Under the pieces are notes generated by a model. The model was not told the DNA's origin, searched no databases, and was given only the letters and a program-made list of their open reading frames with translations. Shown one piece after another: positions 8,888 through 17,440 of a stretch of DNA of 64,000 bases. Source of the stretch: Oscillospiraceae bacterium (GTDB lineage: Bacteria; Bacillota; Clostridia; Oscillospirales; Acutalibacteraceae). The stretch lies in contig SVOJ01000006.1 in NCBI GenBank assembly GCA_015066385.1, positions 1-64,000 of the forward strand, written 5' to 3'. The first letter of the stretch is position 1. The number at the start of each line of letters is the position of its first letter. The translations under genes were made by a program, and so were the position numbers.

Positions 8888-9559
8888 ATGGAATTTATTA
8901 AAAAACATATCAAAATAATCATCATTGCCGTGACGGGCATTGCCATTCTTGCGGCGGGCATTTTGTGCAAGCAGGAATTCTTTCTGATGATCCCGTTGTT
9001 CATCTCGCTTTTTGTTATGTCCTTTCAGTCCGAAGCGAACCGTTTAGGGCCTTTGATGGGAGGCATCAACTCGCTTATTTACACCGCCGCTTACCTTTAT
9101 ATGGGTGTTTATGCTTCGGCGGCAAGTGCGTTTTTGTTCAGTTTTCCCATTCAGATGCTTACCTTTTTCCGTTGGCGCAAAAATGCCTACAAAAAAACGG
9201 TTGTGTTCAGGCGCATGACGAACAAAATGCGTGCGTTGTGCTGTGTCGGATTCATGGCACTGTGGGCTGTGATGGCGGCTGTGTTTGTGCATTTTGAGTA
9301 CGAATATGCGGTTCTGGACAGTGCAACCTTCCTTTTGGGCTTCGTTGTGCCGATTCTGACCATGCTCGCCTATGTTGAATACACCTATCTGTGGATCGTG
9401 CAGGCTGTGATCGGACTTTTGCTGAATGTGCAGATGGTAATGGTCGATTACCGTCAGACCACCTATCTCATTTACGGCATCTATTCGGTTTACTGTGTCA
9501 TCTGTGCATTCATCAATGTGCACAAATATTACAAAGAACAACAGGCAACCGCAAACTGA
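8888..9559 (+). CDS. PnuC-like small-molecule membrane transporter
   Basis: A 223-residue integral membrane protein with about seven predicted helices. The stretch from NSLIYTAAYLYMGVYAS to FPIQMLTFFRWRKN resembles nicotinamide riboside transporters of the PnuC family, and the charged C-terminus after the last helix fits. The start follows the stop of the preceding glycosidase gene by only 3 bases and has no clear ribosome binding site, so translation is probably coupled. The neighbourhood suggests a substrate released by the glycosidases is also possible; the PnuC assignment is by overall pattern only. A terminator lies 50 bases downstream. Confidence 0.6.
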   Translation: MEFIKKHIKIIIIAVTGIAILAAGILCKQEFFLMIPLFISLFVMSFQSEANRLGPLMGGINSLIYTAAYLYMGVYASAASAFLFSFPIQMLTFFRWRKNAYKKTVVFRRMTNKMRALCCVGFMALWAVMAAVFVHFEYEYAVLDSATFLLGFVVPILTMLAYVEYTYLWIVQAVIGLLLNVQMVMVDYRQTTYLIYGIYSVYCVICAFINVHKYYKEQQATAN

Positions 9560-9608
9560 AAAAGTTTTTCATTTAACCGTTCGGCAGTGTCATCAAGTTA
9601 AGTTGAAT

Positions 9609-9634
9609 CCGGATTTTACCTGATCCGGTTTTTT
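9609..9634 (+). terminator. Terminator ending the glycosidase/PnuC operon
   Basis: CCGGAT (9609-9614) and ATCCGG (9623-9628) form a hairpin followed at once by six T residues. Confidence 0.8.
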
Positions 9635-9742
9635 GTAGTTTTTCAAAAAGCTTGACAAATGAAAAAATGTGTTGTTTTCTGCCTTTTTACTTTTCTTGGT
9701 TTGCATTGCCGTAATGACATTATGTGTAAAATGGTTTTTTTG

Positions 9743-9771
9743 TTGACATTTTCACTTCAAAATGGTATTTT
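9743..9771 (+). promoter_or_regulatory. Sigma-A-type promoter of the BspA-like gene
   Basis: TTGACA (9743-9748), a 17-base spacer and TATTTT (9766-9771), placed about 40 bases before the start codon of the giant repeat protein. Confidence 0.75.
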
Positions 9772-9809
9772 TTAAGTATAAAAAGGCGTTTTTTGTTGGA
9801 GGTATCACT

Positions 9810-12800
9810 ATGAAACGAGTACATAAATATTGCATCGTTCTTGTTATTGCTGTTTTACTTCTTTTTGTTGCACCGCTTGCCGGCACTGCGGGATCTGACC
9901 TGCCGGATTCAGTCCTTTGGATGACGGCGGAAGCCGCATATACAAGCGGAGATTACACCTATACTGTATCTGGCGGGAAAGCAAAAATCACAAAGTTTGA
10001 TTCATCTGTCAGCGGAACTGTAACCATTGCGTCAACGCTTGACGGATATCCGGTGACGACAATCGGGGACTCTGCATTCTCTGATTGCGACCTGCTAACC
10101 TCTGTCACCATCGGCAACAACGTAACGAGCATCGGAAACCGGGCATTCTTCGGCTGTGATTCACTGAATTCAATCACCATCGGCAACAACGTGACAACCA
10201 TCGGAAATTCAGCATTCAGCTATTGCGGAATGCTGACCTCGGTCACACTGGGCAACAAAGTGGCAAGTATCGGCGGGTATGCGTTCGAATACTGCAAAAT
10301 GCTGACCTCGTTCACCTTCGGCAACAGTATAAAAAGTATCGGGGCGCAAGCGTTCTCCGGTTGTTCCTCGCTATCCTCGGTCATCATTCCATCAAGCGTG
10401 ACAAGCATAGGAAATTGGGCATTCTCAGGCTGTAACGCACTAAACTCAATCACCTTTGACAACTGTGCTGCAAGCATCGGAGAGTATGCGTTTTACAACT
10501 GCGATGCGTTGAATGTGGTCTCACTCGGTAACAACACAACAAGCATCGGGAGTTATGCATTTCATGAATGCGATGCACTGAAATCGATCGTCATCCCCGG
10601 CAGCGTAATAGCAATAGGGTGGTATGCATTTTGGGATTGCCCTTCACTATCCTCAGTCACCATCGGTAACGGAGTGGAGAGTATCGGCTATAATGCGTTC
10701 TGCGAATGCAAGTCTCTGAAATCGGTTACCATCCCCGGCAGCGTGTCGATCATCGGGATTTCTGCATTCGAGGACTGCAGATCGCTGAATTCGGTCACCA
10801 TCTGTGATGGTGTGGAAACCATCGGCAGTTCTGCATTCTGGTGTTGCACTTCTCTGCAGTCGATCACCATTCCGGACAGTGTAACAACCATTGCGGGGAA
10901 TGCATTCTATGCCTGCTCCTCGCTGCAGACAATCACCATTCCGGACCGCGTGACAAGCATCGGCAACCAATCGTTCTACAACTGCAAATCCTTGACATCG
11001 GTCACTATCGGTAAAAGCGTGAGCAGCATCGGGGACAATGCATTTCGCGACTGCGATGCATTGTCATCGTTCACCATCCCTGACAATGTGACGGACATCG
11101 GGAATCAAGCATTTTACGACTGCGATGCACTGACATCACTCACAATCGGCAATAAGGTGGCAAGCATCGGCGATGAGGCATTCCGTGGCTGCAACGCGTT
11201 GAAATCGATCACCATCGGAAACGGCACAACAAACATCGGGGACGGCGCATTCCGGGACTGTACCGCCCTGCATTCGGTCATCATCCCGGACAACATAATC
11301 AGTATCGGCTCGGATTCGTTCTGCGATTGCACCGCGCTGAATTCAATCACCATCGGCGATAACGTAACAGATATCGGCGCAGGAGCATTCGCCGGCTGCA
11401 AATCACTGACTTCAATCACCATTCCGGACAGCGTGATTGACTTACGGGAGCGTGTATTCTTCGACTGTACCGCACTGACTTCGGTCACCATCGGCAACAG
11501 CGTGATTGACTTACGGGAGCGTGTATTCTTCGGATGTACCGCATTGACCTCAATCACCATCGGCAACAGCGTGACGAGTATCGGCGGGTATGCGTTCTCC
11601 GGCTGTACTTCGTTGACCTCAATCAGCATCGGCAACAGCGTGACGAGTATCGGGGCAAGTGCGTTCTCCGGCTGTACTTCGTTGACCTCAATCAGCATCC
11701 CGGAGCGTGTGACAAGCATCGAGGACTGGGCGTTCTACGGATGCACATCACTGACCTCGGTCGCCATCCCCGACAGCGTAACAAGTATCGGAAGAGAAGC
11801 GTTTGCCAACTGTAAAATGCTGACCGTAATCACCCTCCCGGACAGCGTGACCAAAATTGAGTATGAATCGTTTTACAACTGCGTTCGCCTCTGTGAAATC
11901 ATCTTTGGAAACCCGAATTGTCAGATTGATGACAGTGATTACACCATCCCGTCCGATGCCGTCATCCGCGGCCATGATAATTCTACGGCACAAAGCTATG
12001 CCGAACAATACAACCGTGGCTTTGTTTCTATTGACGGCGAAGACAGCGATATCGTTGATTCCGGCTATTGTGGTAACACTGCAACCTGGGTTCTCACACG
12101 AGACGGAACATTGATCATTACAGGCAAAGGCGAGATGTATGATTACATAAACGAAAACTACGTCGAGTGGTATAAATACCACAACTTCATTAAAAAATGC
12201 AGCATTGCTGACGGCATAACCGCTTTGGGTGATTACAGTTTTTTCCATTGCAAAAATCTGCCTTCGGTCACCATCCCGGACAACGTAACAAGTGTCGGGA
12301 ATCATACATTCGCAGGCTGTGAGTCACTGACCGACGTAATCATCCCGGACACAGTGACGAGCATCGAATGGCGTACATTCTTCGGTTGCACCTCGCTGAC
12401 CTCGGTCACCATCGGCAGCAACGTGACAGGCATCGAAAACGAAGCATTCAGCGGTTGCAATGCCCTGCAATCAATCATCATCCCGGACAGTGTGACAAGC
12501 ATAGGCGTTGAGGCATTCCATGAATGCTACTCGCTGGCATCAGCAACCATCGGAAGCAGCGTAATGAGTATCGGTAAATTGGCATTCGGTGATTGCATCT
12601 CGCTGACCACACTCACCATTCCGCAAAGTGTGACTGATATCGATTCTTGGGCATTCTATAACTGTTATTCCCTCATGGAAATTATCATTGAAAATCCGGA
12701 TTGTCAGATTAACAACACCACGCCTACCATCCCTTCCACTGCCATCATCCGTGGTCACGACAATTCCACTGCACAAAGTTATGCTGAACGATTCAACCGT

Positions 12801-13559
12801 ATCTTTGTTTCTCTTGACGGAGAAGACAATGATGTCCTCTTATCCGGCACTTGCGGCGACAATGTTGACTGGACACTCATGCGGGATGGTACATTGCACA
12901 TCAACGGCGAAGGTGCGATGTATGATTACGCTCCCGCTGATGCTCCCTGGTATGCACTCCGGGGAATCATCAAAAACTGCAACATTGCTAACGGCATAAC
13001 CTCTTTGGGACAATACAGTTTTTGTTATTGTTCTAATCTGCATTCTGTCACAATCCCGAACAGCGTGACAAATATCGGAGATGGTACGTTCGGTGTGTGC
13101 CTCGCTCTGACCTCGATCGCCATTCCGGACACCGTGACCGGTATCGGACAGGAGGCATTCTACGGTTGCAGATCGCTGACCTCGATCATCATTCCTGACA
13201 GCGTGACAAACATCGGACATTGGGCATTTGACCTGTGCTCATCGTTGAAAGATGTTTATTTTTCCGGTGATAAACATGCATGGAACGCGATTGCAATCGG
13301 AATTGATAACGAAGAAATTACAAGCGCCACCATTCATTTTGGTAAACAAACCTTATTGATCGGTGACATTGACGGCGACGGTGTTGTGTCGGCAGGCGAT
13401 GCAAGAACGGCACTGCGTGCTTCGGTTGGGCTGGATTTGTTGACTCCCGAACAGCAAAGCCTTGCCGATGTTGACAGCAGCGGAGAAGTCACCTCCGGGG
13501 ATGCAAGACTCATTCTGCGTTATTCTGTCGGTCTGGAAACTGCATTCCCCTCTGAATGA
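9810..13559 (+). CDS. BspA-like leucine-rich repeat surface protein with C-terminal dockerin
   Basis: A 1249-residue secreted protein. A signal peptide covers about residues 1-30. Then come about 38 BspA-type leucine-rich repeats of 23 residues (pattern SVTIGNNVTSIGNRAF) in three blocks, roughly residues 75-700, 800-960 and 1060-1150. Two linkers between blocks carry RGHDNSTAQSYAE followed by a CG..W.L.RDGTL.I motif. The last ~65 residues hold two calcium-binding dockerin repeats (GDIDGDGVVSAGDAR and ADVDSSGEVTSGDAR). No LPXTG or membrane anchor is present, so attachment probably goes through a cohesin (inference). ATG at 9810 follows GGAGG. BspA repeats are known for binding host or cell-surface ligands. 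Confidence 0.92.
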   Translation: MKRVHKYCIVLVIAVLLLFVAPLAGTAGSDLPDSVLWMTAEAAYTSGDYTYTVSGGKAKITKFDSSVSGTVTIASTLDGYPVTTIGDSAFSDCDLLTSVTIGNNVTSIGNRAFFGCDSLNSITIGNNVTTIGNSAFSYCGMLTSVTLGNKVASIGGYAFEYCKMLTSFTFGNSIKSIGAQAFSGCSSLSSVIIPSSVTSIGNWAFSGCNALNSITFDNCAASIGEYAFYNCDALNVVSLGNNTTSIGSYAFHECDALKSIVIPGSVIAIGWYAFWDCPSLSSVTIGNGVESIGYNAFCECKSLKSVTIPGSVSIIGISAFEDCRSLNSVTICDGVETIGSSAFWCCTSLQSITIPDSVTTIAGNAFYACSSLQTITIPDRVTSIGNQSFYNCKSLTSVTIGKSVSSIGDNAFRDCDALSSFTIPDNVTDIGNQAFYDCDALTSLTIGNKVASIGDEAFRGCNALKSITIGNGTTNIGDGAFRDCTALHSVIIPDNIISIGSDSFCDCTALNSITIGDNVTDIGAGAFAGCKSLTSITIPDSVIDLRERVFFDCTALTSVTIGNSVIDLRERVFFGCTALTSITIGNSVTSIGGYAFSGCTSLTSISIGNSVTSIGASAFSGCTSLTSISIPERVTSIEDWAFYGCTSLTSVAIPDSVTSIGREAFANCKMLTVITLPDSVTKIEYESFYNCVRLCEIIFGNPNCQIDDSDYTIPSDAVIRGHDNSTAQSYAEQYNRGFVSIDGEDSDIVDSGYCGNTATWVLTRDGTLIITGKGEMYDYINENYVEWYKYHNFIKKCSIADGITALGDYSFFHCKNLPSVTIPDNVTSVGNHTFAGCESLTDVIIPDTVTSIEWRTFFGCTSLTSVTIGSNVTGIENEAFSGCNALQSIIIPDSVTSIGVEAFHECYSLASATIGSSVMSIGKLAFGDCISLTTLTIPQSVTDIDSWAFYNCYSLMEIIIENPDCQINNTTPTIPSTAIIRGHDNSTAQSYAERFNRIFVSLDGEDNDVLLSGTCGDNVDWTLMRDGTLHINGEGAMYDYAPADAPWYALRGIIKNCNIANGITSLGQYSFCYCSNLHSVTIPNSVTNIGDGTFGVCLALTSIAIPDTVTGIGQEAFYGCRSLTSIIIPDSVTNIGHWAFDLCSSLKDVYFSGDKHAWNAIAIGIDNEEITSATIHFGKQTLLIGDIDGDGVVSAGDARTALRASVGLDLLTPEQQSLADVDSSGEVTSGDARLILRYSVGLETAFPSE
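11432..11710 (+). repeat. Recently expanded 69-bp tandem repeats inside the LRR gene
   Basis: Adjacent 69-base units are almost identical at the DNA level. The pair starting near 11432 and 11501 shares GTGATTGACTTACGGGAGCG and flanks. The pair near 11563 and 11632 shares AACAGCGTGACGAGTATCGG. Other repeats of this gene are conserved only at protein level, so this block looks newly duplicated. Confidence 0.75.
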
Positions 13560-13612
13560 CATAATAAAAAAAAGAGGTTGCAGAGCACAATCATCGTTTT
13601 TGAAAAATCTTA

Positions 13613-13641
13613 TTGCAAATTCGGAAAAATAAGAATATAAT
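13613..13641 (+). promoter_or_regulatory. Promoter of the SGNH hydrolase gene
   Basis: TTGCAA (13613-13618), 17 bases, TATAAT (13636-13641), about 30 bases before the start codon. The gene therefore has its own promoter and is not just readthrough of the BspA gene. Confidence 0.8.
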
Positions 13642-13671
13642 ATACACATACAATAACGGAGGTGTTTTTGA

Positions 13672-14529
13672 ATGAAAAAGATTTTTGCTGTTTTGTTGAG
13701 CGTGCTTCTTGCATTCGGTTGTCTGGGTATCGGTGCATCCGCGGAAGAAGCCTTACACTATGTGGTGCTCGGTGACTCCATCGCTTACGGCTCGGGGCTT
13801 ACCAATCCCGTGCAGGCATGTTACGGTAAAATTGTTGCCGATACCAACGGCTACATCTATGCAAACCATTCCGTGCCCGGTCACACCACCCGCAATCTGA
13901 TCAACCGTCTGGCAGACGAAACCGTGCTTGCCGATGTCAAAAATGCGGACATTATCTCCATTTCCATCGGCGGCAACAACTTTTTGATGAACAATCTGAT
14001 CGGCCTGATGGCGGATGCACTCATCAAAAAAGATTATTCCGAATTCGATGCCATTGCCGCAGATTTCTATGAACAGTTCGGCGAAATCATGGACATCATC
14101 AACGAAAACAACGCCGATGCGGTCGTGCTGTTGCAGACCATTTATAATCCGCAGACGGGTCACCTGCGTGATGTTTATCAACAGGGTGCAGACAGACTCA
14201 ACGGCGAAATGGTACGCTTCTCACAGGAAAATCCCGGTGAAGTCATCCTTGTGGACGTGGCAACCGCTTTGAGCGACACCATGGACAACTTCGCAGATGA
14301 CGGCATTCACCCCTCGGCACTCGGCAATGAAAAAATCGCAGTTGCCGTACTTGATACGCTGGCCGACCTTTCTCTCGGTACTGTCACACAGCCCGTCATC
14401 ACCGAAGCGGGACAGGATTTTCAGTTATCCCCTCTGTTCAGCGGTTTTCTGAATGTGTATGCAAATCTCTTCCACTTCTTAGGACTCATTTATGACTTCT
14501 TTGCAAGTCTGTTTGTCATGCCGCTGTAA
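13672..14529 (+). CDS. Secreted SGNH/GDSL-family esterase or lipase
   Basis: A 285-residue exported protein. The signal peptide ends after GIGASA. Catalytic blocks of the SGNH fold are all visible: VVLGDSIAYGSG (Ser), the block with ISIGGNN (Asn), and DDGIHPSALG (Asp and His). Such enzymes deacylate lipids or esterified polysaccharides; the substrate is not determined. The C-terminal ~30 residues are strongly hydrophobic and aromatic and could hold the protein at the membrane. ATG at 13672 follows GGAGG. It lies downstream of the dockerin protein but with its own promoter, and ends in one of the shared AAAGTGCT-type terminators. Confidence 0.9.
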   Translation: MKKIFAVLLSVLLAFGCLGIGASAEEALHYVVLGDSIAYGSGLTNPVQACYGKIVADTNGYIYANHSVPGHTTRNLINRLADETVLADVKNADIISISIGGNNFLMNNLIGLMADALIKKDYSEFDAIAADFYEQFGEIMDIINENNADAVVLLQTIYNPQTGHLRDVYQQGADRLNGEMVRFSQENPGEVILVDVATALSDTMDNFADDGIHPSALGNEKIAVAVLDTLADLSLGTVTQPVITEAGQDFQLSPLFSGFLNVYANLFHFLGLIYDFFASLFVMPL

Positions 14530-14542
14530 GACATTAAAAAAT

Positions 14543-14579
14543 AAAAGTGCTTTCACCGTTTTGGTGAGAGCACTTTTTT
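14543..14579. terminator. Bidirectional terminator, copy 1 of the AAAAGTGCT family
   Basis: AAAAGTGCTTTCACC pairs with GGTGAGAGCACTTTT, with T runs on both strands. It serves the converging SGNH and amidohydrolase genes. Three near-identical hairpins lie at 18642, 20243 and 20976. Confidence 0.88.
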
Positions 14580-14588
14580 GATTGTCTT

Positions 14589-15413
14589 TTACAGTTCAAT
14601 TCCCAAGGCATCTGCGAGGTTTTTGCCGAGGATGCCTTCTTTGGCTTCTTCGGGGATGTCCATATTCAGAATGCGGTTAATGAATCTCTTCGTGTCGTCT
14701 GCATCGTTGTAAGGGAAGTCAAGACCGAATGTGCTGTGATCGTTGCCGGTTTGCTTGATAACGGTGCGCAGCTCCTTGTCGGTCAGATGCCAGCCGCCCT
14801 GAATTTCTTCATCCTCTTCGCCCACGCTCGTCCAGCCTGCATACACCGTCGGATATTCTGCGGCACGGCGGTTGTTGCAGATGACGGCGAGTGCTTCACG
14901 GAAAAAGTGATAACCACCGATATGTTCCATGCTGAAACGAAGACGCGGATAATGCCATGCGACCTCGTCAAACAAAAGCACGTTGTAGTCTGCGAGTCTG
15001 TGCCAGTGCAGTCCCGTGTGGAACGACAAAAACAGGCCGAGTTCTTCCGCTTTGGCATAGACAAGCCTTGCTTTGTCGGACATGATATTGACTTCCTGGT
15101 AGGCGGGGTGGATCTTGATGCCCTTGAAGCCGAGCGAAGCGATGTACTCTACCTGTTCTGTGATGTCATCGCGGTCAAAATTGACCGTACCGAAACCGAC
15201 AAGCGAGGGATCATCCTTGATTTCATTATACAGCCATGTATTCGGGTCGCCGGGGACACCGCAACGGTCATACTGATCCTGAAAACAGGTAAAGCAGACG
15301 GCTTTTTCAATGCCGCACGCTTGCATGAGTTGTTTGAGGTTGCGGATCTGTGCATTGTCTTTTGCGCCGTCGGGAAACACGTGACAGTGGTTTGCAAACA
15401 GTTTATAAGCCAT
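14589..15413 (-). CDS. Amidohydrolase-family (amidohydro_2-like) metal-dependent hydrolase
   Basis: A 274-residue cytoplasmic TIM-barrel hydrolase. Metal ligands are suggested by NHCHVFP near the N-terminus, GIKIHPAYQ, LSFHTGLHWH, MEHIGGYH and the late Asp in FGLDFPYND. The family includes decarboxylases and hydrolases of small ring or amide compounds; the substrate is unknown. Start ATG at 15413 has AGAAGG seven bases upstream. It is the last gene of a leftward run with plsC and xth, with a gap of 18 bases to plsC, so cotranscription is likely. Confidence 0.85.
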   Translation of the reverse strand: MAYKLFANHCHVFPDGAKDNAQIRNLKQLMQACGIEKAVCFTCFQDQYDRCGVPGDPNTWLYNEIKDDPSLVGFGTVNFDRDDITEQVEYIASLGFKGIKIHPAYQEVNIMSDKARLVYAKAEELGLFLSFHTGLHWHRLADYNVLLFDEVAWHYPRLRFSMEHIGGYHFFREALAVICNNRRAAEYPTVYAGWTSVGEEDEEIQGGWHLTDKELRTVIKQTGNDHSTFGLDFPYNDADDTKRFINRILNMDIPEEAKEGILGKNLADALGIEL

Positions 15414-15431
15414 AAAACAGCCTTCTTTCGT

Positions 15432-16184
15432 TTATTTATTCAGTTTTTCGACTTCTTCAAAAATGTCTTCGTATTCGTCTTCGTATTTTTCTCTGAAATC
15501 CTTGATGAAATCTTCCAGATCATCAAAATCCATCTTCGGAACGGTGACGGGTTTGAGCACCTTGACTTTGCCGATGCAGGATTCGATTTCGCCCGTGTCT
15601 TCAAAGCATTTGGATGTGCCGCAGATGATGACGGGCACAAGCGGAACGCCCGCTTCCATTGCCATGCGGAATGCACCCGTCTTGAACTTGCCGAGTTTGT
15701 GCTTTTCATCACGGCTGCGTGTGCCTTCCATGAAGATTGCCATGCTTCTGCCGTTTTTGAGGTTCTGCACACTGGTTTCGTAGGCTTTGTGCGAAGATTC
15801 CTTGTCCTTGCGGTTGACATAAACGCAGTCAAAGAACGAGAACCACAGTCTTGTCAGCGGGATCATACGAAGCTGATGCTTCATGATAAAACCGGGCAGA
15901 TCGCGGGAAACGCGCACGGTAACGGTGGTGTCAAAAATGCTCTGATGGTTGCAGGCATAGACCACGGGACCCGCGGACGGGATGTTTTCAAGTCCTTCGA
16001 TGGTGTAAGTAAAACCTGCTTTCTTTTCAACGGCATCACAAAGCATGTTGACTTTGTTGTCCACATACTTGTCGAATGCCTTGCGGTCTTTCTTGCGAAG
16101 ATATCTTGCCTTGTAGGAATATCCCTCGAATTTGAAGAGCCAGAAGCAAAGGTCTGCCATCCAGCCGAATGTTTTTGCTGTCAT
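15432..16184 (-). CDS. plsC: 1-acyl-sn-glycerol-3-phosphate acyltransferase family protein
   Basis: A 250-residue acyltransferase that would acylate lysophosphatidate to phosphatidate in phospholipid synthesis. The acyltransferase motifs are present in order: NHQSIFD (H-x4-D motif), a basic region around RLWFSFFDCVYVNRKD, FMEGTRSRD (the EGTRSR phosphate-binding motif) and VPLVPVIICGT. A single N-terminal hydrophobic segment suggests a membrane-associated enzyme. ATG at 16184 follows AGGAG. It lies between the amidohydrolase and xth with short gaps. A lysophospholipid acyltransferase of other specificity is possible. Confidence 0.9.
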   Translation of the reverse strand: MTAKTFGWMADLCFWLFKFEGYSYKARYLRKKDRKAFDKYVDNKVNMLCDAVEKKAGFTYTIEGLENIPSAGPVVYACNHQSIFDTTVTVRVSRDLPGFIMKHQLRMIPLTRLWFSFFDCVYVNRKDKESSHKAYETSVQNLKNGRSMAIFMEGTRSRDEKHKLGKFKTGAFRMAMEAGVPLVPVIICGTSKCFEDTGEIESCIGKVKVLKPVTVPKMDFDDLEDFIKDFREKYEDEYEDIFEEVEKLNK

Positions 16185-16202
16185 GTTTTGTTCACTCCTA
16201 AA

Positions 16203-16970
16203 TTAAATATCAATATTCACAAGCAGTTCCACCGGGCAATGGTCGGAACCGAATATTTCGTTGTGTATGGAGGCACCTGCCAGTTTGTCACGCAGGCTGT
16301 CGGAGGTAACAAAGTAGTCGATTCTCCATCCTGCATTGTTTTCGCGGGCTTTGTAGCGGTAACTCCACCATGAGTATGCACCCGTGGTTTCGGGTTCAAA
16401 CCAACGGAACGTGTCGGTAAAGCCCGAATTGAGCAAAACAGAAAATTTTTCTCTTTCTTCGTCGGTAAACCCTGCTTTGCCGCGGTTGGGCTTGGGGTTT
16501 TTCAGGTCAATTTCCTTGTGTGCCACATTCAGGTCGCCGCAGAAAATGACGGGCTTTTGTGCATCGAGTTTCAGGATGTGTGCACGGAAGGCATCTTCCC
16601 ATTCCTGACGGTAGGAAAGTCTTGACAAATCTTCCTTTGCGTTGGGGGTATACACCGTCACAAGGAAAAAGTTCTCATATTCGAGGGTAATAACCCTTCC
16701 CTCTTTGTCGTGTTCTTCGATGCCGAGGCCGTAGGTCACGTTCAGTGCGGGCTTTTTTGCAAAGATGGCAGTACCCGAATAGCCTTTCTTTTCGGCATAG
16801 TTCCAGTAAGAGGTGTAGCCGTCAAACTGCAGATCAATCTGACCTTCCTGCAACTTGGTTTCCTGCAAGCAGAAGAAATCGGCATCGAGTTGATTGAACG
16901 CGGGAACAAAAATATCTTTACCCACCACGGCACGCAAACCGTTGACATTCCATGAAATGAATTTAAGCAT
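16203..16970 (-). CDS. xth: Exodeoxyribonuclease III
   Basis: A 255-residue AP endonuclease/3'-5' exonuclease of base excision repair. Conserved blocks are SWNVNGLRA, LQETKLQ, GDLNVAHKEID, YRYKARENNAGWRIDYF and the catalytic GSDHCPV near the C-terminus. Length is normal for the ExoA group of Firmicutes. The start at 16970 is preferred because GGAGG lies upstream and residue 2 begins the fold; an upstream in-frame ATG at 16985 is too long. It heads the xth-plsC-amidohydrolase run. Confidence 0.95.
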   Translation of the reverse strand: MLKFISWNVNGLRAVVGKDIFVPAFNQLDADFFCLQETKLQEGQIDLQFDGYTSYWNYAEKKGYSGTAIFAKKPALNVTYGLGIEEHDKEGRVITLEYENFFLVTVYTPNAKEDLSRLSYRQEWEDAFRAHILKLDAQKPVIFCGDLNVAHKEIDLKNPKPNRGKAGFTDEEREKFSVLLNSGFTDTFRWFEPETTGAYSWWSYRYKARENNAGWRIDYFVTSDSLRDKLAGASIHNEIFGSDHCPVELLVNIDI

Positions 16971-17103
16971 AACACACCTCCTCATTATAGCAGTATATCA
17001 AATATTTTCCGCTTTTGCAATAGAGCAGAAAAATAAATGCCTCTTCACGGAAAAATATTTTAAAAAAGCGAATAAATCGCTTGCTTGTATGTCAGATCGG
17101 CAG

Positions 17104-17257
17104 TTTCATCACTGCCCCCTGTTTTTTTCATCACTGCTTAAACACCGACAAAGTTGAACAAAGCCCGATGCGAAAGGCTTTTCAGCACATCGTTTTTTCA
17201 TTTTTAATCACTGATTCATCACTTACCCCTGCATTTTCATCACTGTTTTCATCACCG
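17104..17257 (+). repeat. Iteron-like array of six TTTCATCACTG repeats
   Basis: In the 470-base gap before the replication-like gene, an 11-base motif recurs six times, all in the same orientation. Exact copies start at 17104, 17126 and 17235. One- or two-mismatch copies start at 17203, 17214 and 17247. Start-to-start distances are 22, 77, 11, 21 and 12 bases, near whole turns of DNA, so bound protein would lie on about one helical face. The rest of the gap is AT-rich with a GCAAACGG / CCGTTTTTGC hairpin at 17373-17398. No gene was seen in it. Confidence 0.75.
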
Positions 17258-17440
17258 TACATACTATTATATAAGAAAGAATGATTTAGTAAGAATGTTA
17301 TAAGAATGGAGAGAAGGGAATCGCACCACGCAAAAAAACAAAAAAATATTTAAATTATTTTTCATTTTTGGTTGCAAACGGGGAGAAATCCGTTTTTGCG
17401 TTATGCTAAAATGACGGCAGAACACAAACGGAGGACATAA

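Noticed and set aside
8888-9559. Riboswitch before the PnuC-like gene
   Set aside because: Only 3 bases separate it from the preceding gene, so there is no room for one.
17104-17257. CRISPR array
   Set aside because: The repeats are only 11 bases with irregular 0-66 base gaps and no unique spacers of equal length, so an iteron or operator array fits better.
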